From contig NZ_JAJAEL010000005.1 of the NCBI RefSeq assembly GCF_020447205.1, forward strand, positions 166,641 through 205,577: a stretch of DNA of 38,937 nucleotides, read 5' to 3'. The DNA is from Thalassolituus alkanivorans (lineage in GTDB: Bacteria > Pseudomonadota > Gammaproteobacteria > Pseudomonadales > Oceanobacteraceae). A program made the translations under genes and the position numbers. Under the pieces are notes generated by a model, which searched no databases, had not been told where the DNA came from, and was given only the letters and a program-made list of their open reading frames with translations. Shown piece after piece: positions 34,760 to 38,937 of the stretch. Every line of letters starts with the position of its first letter. Position 1 is the first letter of the stretch.

Positions 34760-35239
34760 ATGTCCGTTCTTTCTCATACCATGCCGCTGCTGAGTGGTCA
34801 GGAACAGGATCTGAGTGCTTATCAGGGGCAGGTCGTACTGGTGGTTAATACCGCCAGTGAGTGTGGCTTTACCTATCAGTACGAGGGGCTTGAGTCTTTG
34901 TATCAGCAATACAAAGACAAAGGGCTGGTGATTCTGGGTTTCCCCTGCAATCAGTTCGGACAGCAGGAAAAGGGTGACAGTGCGACAATCGGCGCCTTTT
35001 GTCAGAAAAACTACGGCGTAACCTTTCCGATGTTCAGCAAGATTGAGGTGAACGGTGACAATGCTGCGCCTCTGTATCAGGAATTGAAGAGCGCGGCGCC
35101 GGGCGTGCTGGGTACCAAAGGCATCAAATGGAACTTCACCAAGTTCCTGATTAACCGTGAGGGTGAGGTGGTCAAACGTTATGCGCCAACCACTAAGCCT
35201 GAAAAACTGCAGGCCGATATTGAGCGTCTGCTGGGGTAG
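34760..35239 (+). CDS. Glutathione peroxidase family protein (cysteine type)
   Basis: 159-aa thioredoxin-fold peroxidase (BtuE/Gpx group) that reduces peroxides with glutathione or thioredoxin. The catalytic tetrad residues are present: Cys35 (ASECGFT, Cys in place of Sec), Gln65 (FPCNQFG), Trp124 and Asn125 (KWNFTKF). Cys81 (FCQKNYG) is in the usual resolving-cysteine position, so thioredoxin dependence is likely. A good Shine-Dalgarno (GGAGAGG) precedes the ATG. The stop is 3 nt from the GTG of the OhrR-like regulator gene, indicating an operon. Confidence 0.94.
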   Translation: MSVLSHTMPLLSGQEQDLSAYQGQVVLVVNTASECGFTYQYEGLESLYQQYKDKGLVILGFPCNQFGQQEKGDSATIGAFCQKNYGVTFPMFSKIEVNGDNAAPLYQELKSAAPGVLGTKGIKWNFTKFLINREGEVVKRYAPTTKPEKLQADIERLLG

Positions 35240-35242
35240 GCT

Positions 35243-35710
35243 GTGAAACGCAAAGTTTATCCGCAGTTACATCTGGATAATCAGCTGTGCTTTTCGGCCT
35301 ACAGCCTGTCACGTCTGATTACCCAGGCCTATCAGCCATTGCTGAAAAAGCTGGAGCTGACGTACCCGCAATATCTGGTGATGCTGGTGTTGTGGCAGGC
35401 ACAGGAAGAAGAACAGCTACCTGTATCGGTGAAATATTTGTGTGAACGCCTGTTGCTGGATACCGGAACGGTGACGCCATTATTGAAGCGCATGGAAAGC
35501 GCGGGCCTGTTATTGCGCAGTCGCAGCAGTGAAGATGAGCGGGTGGTGTTGGTGAATCTGACCACTGCCGGCTGGGCGCTGCGTGAGCAGGCGGCTTCTG
35601 TTCCGCAGGACATTCTCTGTGCGACGGCCGTCGATGCAGCAGAAGCTCTGTCGCTGAAAGAGCGCCTGCAGAGTCTGATCAGTCGCTGGCGCTGCCGTAA
35701 TAATTGTTAA
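35243..35710 (+). CDS. MarR-family OhrR-like organic-peroxide sensor
   Basis: 155-aa winged-helix regulator of the MarR/OhrR group. The N-terminal LDNQLCFSAYSLSR carries the reactive Cys16, equivalent to the peroxide-sensing cysteine of OhrR. Cys126 aligns with the resolving cysteine of two-cysteine OhrR proteins such as Xanthomonas OhrR. The wing is RSSEDERVVLVNLT. GTG start. It is encoded directly after the peroxidase gene, which it probably represses until oxidised. No ohr gene is seen; gpx takes its usual place. Its 3' end overlaps the convergent sensor-kinase gene by 32 bp. Confidence 0.88.
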   Translation: MKRKVYPQLHLDNQLCFSAYSLSRLITQAYQPLLKKLELTYPQYLVMLVLWQAQEEEQLPVSVKYLCERLLLDTGTVTPLLKRMESAGLLLRSRSSEDERVVLVNLTTAGWALREQAASVPQDILCATAVDAAEALSLKERLQSLISRWRCRNNC

Positions 35711-37826
35711 TCCACTGTACCAGCGTTGCCTGAATCTGATCCTGAGTGAATGGCTTGCCGATAAAGTCATTCATGCCGGCGGTCAGGCACTGCTGGCGTT
35801 CGTTTTCTCCGGTCAATCCGGTCAGTGCAATGATGGGTGTCTGGCTGTTGAGAGAGTTGCGGCGTATCTGCCGTGTCGCCTCAAAGCCATCCATCACCGG
35901 CATCTGGCAATCCATCAATATCAGGTCATAACGGTTGTGGCGGGCATGTTCTATCGCCTGCAAACCATTGTCGGCAGTATCCGGTTCGATGTTCAGATTT
36001 TTCAGATAACGCTGACACAGCATGCGATTAATGGTGTTGTCATCAACCAGCAGGACCCGCAGGGTGCGCGGAGGCGCGGCGTGGTCGGGATCTGTCTGTT
36101 CGAGTAAGGCAGTTAACAGTCCGGATGCTGAGTAACATTCGTCGTCTGTTATTTCTCCTGTTCCTTGTGGCTGCAACAGGATGCTGTGCTCGCCATGCCG
36201 GCTGCTCAGCTCGGGTTGGTCTGTCAGTAACAGGGTGTGTTTGCTGTTCATACCCTCGGCACTCTGAGGGAGTTGCCATTGTTCTGCCCAGTGCAATATC
36301 CGGGCACGGCACTGTTTATCCTGAATGGCGATATTCAGGGGATGCTGGCGCAGATGTTTGCGGATTTCCGGCAGCAGTTTTGCCAGGGGCTGGCAGCGGA
36401 TATGACATAGCAGAACCGTGCCGCCATCCGGTTGGCTTTCGTAGTGCAGGTCGCCACCAGATATGCGTGCCAGCTCTCGACTCAGGCCAAGACCGAAAGC
36501 GGAAGGCAGGGGCAGATTTTCCGGGCACAGAGGCATCAGATCCTGCTCCAGCAGGGTGTCGTTAATAAACAGATCCTGCCCGGCCAGGCTGATCAGCAGC
36601 CGCTGCGCTTCATAGCGGACGCTGAGTGTCAGAGGGCCTTGTCTGCAGTGGATGATGGCGTTGCTGAGCAGGCTCAGAATCAGCAGTCTGAGGCTGCTCC
36701 GGTTAAGTAACAGAAGATCGGCCTCACCACAGTGGCAGTCAATGTCTGCCATATCCGCCGGAATTTCCGCCAGGCAATCCGTGACTATCCGGTGGATATC
36801 GACAAGCTTCAGTTCTTGTTGGCTGCTGCTGTTTTGCAGGGTGCGCAGGTCATGCAGCAGGCCACGGATATTAGCGGCCATGGCCCGCGCATCGGCCTGA
36901 TCGGTATTGCTGAGTTTGCCGATCAGCTGATCCATAGGCTCTTTCAGCAGTTGTGTCAGGGTGCTCAGCCGGGTCTGCAGAGACGATGTGCTGCCGGAAT
37001 GATCATCAGAAGATTGCTGCAGGCGCCGGTTCAGATGGGTCAGTGCATGGGTGCGTTTATGGATCAGCTCTTCGAGCTTGGCTGAGTAGTCGTTGATCGT
37101 CGCTTCGGCTTTGCGTTGCTGATGTATGTGATCTTTAAGCAGGCTGAGCAGGGCCGCAAACTGGTTCATCAGCTGGCCGAGTTCATTCTGACGTCTTGAT
37201 TGCATACGGGTCAGATCCACCTTATCGAGGTTGTCGGCAGTCAGTCCGGTGATCTGGCGCACCAGCCGGGTCAGTGGGCTGGTAACCGCGCGATAAAAGG
37301 CAGCATAGATAAAGGTCGCCAGCAGCAGGCTGAACAGCAGGGCATTAAATAATGTGCTCCGGGTCAGGCTGCTCAGCTCGGCAATGCTCTGGCAGCGATC
37401 CAGTTCGATGATCAGTTTTCCGAGCGGGGTATTGTTGTAGCTCAGGGCTTCGATATGAATACCGGGTTCGCTGAAAATCATCATATCCAGGGTAGAGGGC
37501 TGGCACTCGGTTGCTTCAACGGCCTGCGCCAGTTGCATACCGGTGCTGTCGATAACAATGGCTGAAATAATATTTGGGTGGCTGACAAGCCCTTCAGTCA
37601 GTTGCTGATTCAGGCGGATATTGTAGTTAAAAGTGGCCAGATTAAATGAGGGGAGGGTGCTGGCAATAATGCTGGAGACAATCTGTTGCTGGCGTGTTTT
37701 CAGTGTGCTGATATTGGAGTGAATACTGATGGTGCTGATTATGCCGGCAATAATCAGCGTAACGGCCGCTGTGTTCAGAGCCAGTTGCAGAGCCAGTTTC
37801 TTTTTGACCTGAGAAAACATCTGCAT
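35679..37826 (-). CDS. Hybrid sensor kinase-like protein with C-terminal receiver, degenerate H-box
   Basis: 715-aa inner-membrane signalling protein. Two membrane helices (about 13-34 and 159-179) flank a periplasmic sensor. A HAMP-like segment (~175-230) and coiled coil follow. In the HisKA position LTQLLKEPMDQLIG aligns with the usual MSHExRTPLNGILG, placing Gln292 where the phospho-acceptor His should be. The ATPase region keeps the N-box (LLSNAIIHC, ~387) and GLGLS (~445) but not a clear DxGxG. Residues ~485-575 resemble a degenerate receiver. The terminal receiver is intact: Asp595/596, Asp639, Thr669 and Lys691. The start at 37826 has AAGGA just upstream; ATG 37820 is possible. Confidence 0.87.
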   Translation of the reverse strand: MQMFSQVKKKLALQLALNTAAVTLIIAGIISTISIHSNISTLKTRQQQIVSSIIASTLPSFNLATFNYNIRLNQQLTEGLVSHPNIISAIVIDSTGMQLAQAVEATECQPSTLDMMIFSEPGIHIEALSYNNTPLGKLIIELDRCQSIAELSSLTRSTLFNALLFSLLLATFIYAAFYRAVTSPLTRLVRQITGLTADNLDKVDLTRMQSRRQNELGQLMNQFAALLSLLKDHIHQQRKAEATINDYSAKLEELIHKRTHALTHLNRRLQQSSDDHSGSTSSLQTRLSTLTQLLKEPMDQLIGKLSNTDQADARAMAANIRGLLHDLRTLQNSSSQQELKLVDIHRIVTDCLAEIPADMADIDCHCGEADLLLLNRSSLRLLILSLLSNAIIHCRQGPLTLSVRYEAQRLLISLAGQDLFINDTLLEQDLMPLCPENLPLPSAFGLGLSRELARISGGDLHYESQPDGGTVLLCHIRCQPLAKLLPEIRKHLRQHPLNIAIQDKQCRARILHWAEQWQLPQSAEGMNSKHTLLLTDQPELSSRHGEHSILLQPQGTGEITDDECYSASGLLTALLEQTDPDHAAPPRTLRVLLVDDNTINRMLCQRYLKNLNIEPDTADNGLQAIEHARHNRYDLILMDCQMPVMDGFEATRQIRRNSLNSQTPIIALTGLTGENERQQCLTAGMNDFIGKPFTQDQIQATLVQWINNYYGSASD

Positions 37827-37925
37827 TCTGTCCTTTGCGCAGGCACTGTTTCGGGTGTATACCGGCCTGAACTTTACCTCAGATGAGGGAGCAGGCACAG
37901 GCCGTTATAACGCCACAGGCCGGCC

Positions 37926-38669
37926 TTAAAAGTGTTTTTTCTTCCAGGAATCATCCTCAGCATTCAGCAGGTCAGTGCCTTCCTCCAGTCTGGTGCCGCT
38001 GGCTGCGGGTTGTCGTTCATCCTGATGCTGAGTGATACGTTGCTGAATATTATCCAGAACGGGCTTAAGCTCATCTGGCAGATTGCTGAGTTGTTGCAGG
38101 GCTGTTTCGGCTTTTTTCAGGTAGTGAACGGCCTGAGCGGGGTTGTTAACGCTGGCTGCCGCGGTCGCTTTGGAGTCAAACACGGCGATGGCAACTTTGA
38201 CGTTAAGCAGTTTGGCTTCCTGTAATAACTGTTTGGCTTTATCCGTTGCCAGGTGGTGCTGTTGATGGCTGGCCCGGATCAGTTCCTGCAGCCGCTGGAC
38301 TGAATGCCGTACTTCCTGTGCCTGTTTTACCTGGCCGGGCAGTTTGGCCGGTGGTCTTGGAGTGGCATTAAGCCAGGTTAAGGCGTCTTCCATTGCTTTA
38401 TTGCAGCGTTTGTTGCTGGGGGCCTTCAGCAGGGCCAGTTCGCCGCCGTGATACTGAATTTCCTGAGCCATAAAATGCAGCATCGGAGCTGAAAGCCAGG
38501 GTTGAAGGCTTTCTCCGAGCATACTCAGTTCACCCATCTGATCAGAGTGGACAACCGCCAACCGCGCCCGTTCGAGGCGCTTTTGTTCCTGCCAGCGCAT
38601 AAAGCCAAGCGCCCCGACGGCGGCCAAGGCTGTGAATATCGCCAGAATAACCAGACTGGTGGTGGACAT
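37926..38669 (-). CDS. Membrane-anchored hypothetical protein
   Basis: 247-aa protein with one N-terminal membrane helix (residues ~6-23, VILAIFTALAAVGALGF). A largely helical, Gln/Leu-rich, coiled-coil-like cytoplasmic part follows, ending in an acidic/basic tail (DDSWKKKHF). I do not recognise a named family. It is upstream of, and on the same strand as, the sensor kinase-like gene, with a 99-bp gap, so co-transcription is possible. Confidence 0.72.
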   Translation of the reverse strand: MSTTSLVILAIFTALAAVGALGFMRWQEQKRLERARLAVVHSDQMGELSMLGESLQPWLSAPMLHFMAQEIQYHGGELALLKAPSNKRCNKAMEDALTWLNATPRPPAKLPGQVKQAQEVRHSVQRLQELIRASHQQHHLATDKAKQLLQEAKLLNVKVAIAVFDSKATAAASVNNPAQAVHYLKKAETALQQLSNLPDELKPVLDNIQQRITQHQDERQPAASGTRLEEGTDLLNAEDDSWKKKHF

Positions 38670-38807
38670 GTGTTTCCTGTTTCCTTTCCTTGGCTCCGTC
38701 GGGAGTCGATGTTAAACGGGATTTGTCATAACGCCGGGAAGTTTGAGAGCTTCCGGTTTTAAACACACCTTTTGTTAGTGTAGCTGTAAAAATCTTATTT
38801 ACAGGGG

Positions 38808-38836
38808 TTGACGACCTAAATGTCCATCAATAGAAT
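38808..38836 (+). promoter_or_regulatory. Sigma70 promoter of the tRNA-Glu operon
   Basis: TTGACG (38808-38813), a 17-bp spacer and TAGAAT (38831-38836), followed by a GC-rich discriminator GCGCGC. This discriminator type is typical of stringently controlled stable-RNA promoters. The tRNA begins 20 bp after the -10. Confidence 0.85.
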
Positions 38837-38856
38837 GCGCGCTCCTTGATTGAGAC

Positions 38857-38932
38857 GTCCCCATCGTCTAGAGGCCTAGGACACCGCCCTTTCACGGCGG
38901 TAACAGGGGTTCGAATCCCCTTGGGGATGCCA
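38857..38932 (+). tRNA. tRNA-Glu (anticodon TTC), CCA encoded
   Basis: 76-nt cloverleaf. The acceptor arm is GTCCCCA/TGGGGAT, the anticodon loop CTTTCAC has anticodon TTC, the T-loop is GGTTCGAATCC, and the 3' CCA is genomic. The sequence differs from E. coli tRNA-Glu at only a few positions. The first acceptor pair is G1-U72 rather than G-C. Further RNA genes may lie beyond the window. Confidence 0.97.
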
Positions 38933-38937
38933 TTTAA

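Noticed and set aside
38735-38760. GGAAG...CTTCC hairpin followed by TTTT
   Set aside because: It lies upstream of the minus-strand hypothetical gene and no plus-strand gene ends there; probably chance or part of a promoter region.
1-38937. CRISPR array, rRNA genes, complete insertion sequences, prophage genes
   Set aside because: No regularly spaced repeats, rRNA-like stretches, intact transposases or phage structural genes were seen on either strand.

Overview
The window reads as a chromosome segment of a marine-type gammaproteobacterium. I would place it among Oceanospirillales-like or Pseudomonas-like relatives. Reasons: AlaA, AcnB, PdxB, YihG and LpxL relatives close to gammaproteobacterial forms, a tRNA-Glu almost identical to the E. 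coli one, an AspRS of the non-discriminating Pseudomonas type, and a REP-like palindrome. The genus is inference. Most of the window is compact, moderately GC-rich housekeeping DNA.

Layout. 1-5.8 kb: COG3146 acyltransferase-like protein, HIT protein, GloB, a two-gene SGNH hydrolase/uracil-DNA glycosylase-like operon, an HU-domain protein with a Lys/Ala/Pro tail, and an SDR. 6-8.3 kb: aspS and a small conserved protein. 8.3-13.1 kb (all minus): LpxL-like and YihG-like acyltransferases, a hypothetical protein, and a phosphoethanolamine-transferase-like sulfatase-fold protein, together an envelope-lipid block. 13.2-28.6 kb: three aconitase-family genes, all on the minus strand (acnB, acnA, and a divergent long AcnB paralogue), separated by two AT-rich plus-strand islands. 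Island 1 (16.4-18.05 kb) holds a membrane/coiled-coil protein translationally coupled to a PcfJ-domain protein. Island 2 (21.4-25.5 kb) holds an RloC/PrrC-type ATPase anticodon-nuclease homologue, an ankyrin-like protein and IS3-type debris. 29-32.5 kb: a bis-MGD molybdopterin oxidoreductase and pdxB. 32.5-35.7 kb: alaA with a coupled hypothetical gene, then msrB, glutathione peroxidase and a two-cysteine OhrR-like regulator (thiol/peroxide defence). 35.7-38.7 kb: a hybrid sensor kinase lacking the canonical phospho-acceptor histidine, and a membrane-anchored hypothetical. The window ends with a strong sigma70 promoter and tRNA-Glu(UUC).

Most unusual parts: the aconitase triplet interleaved with foreign-looking defence-type cassettes; the RloC-like protein, which keeps the Walker motifs, a CxxC zinc hook and an R-E-H nuclease triad; the PcfJ pair, for which I know no described function; a near-perfect 33-bp direct copy of the acnA terminator that brackets the 7.3-kb segment carrying acnA plus island 2; and a perfect 16-bp GntR-like operator upstream of acnA.
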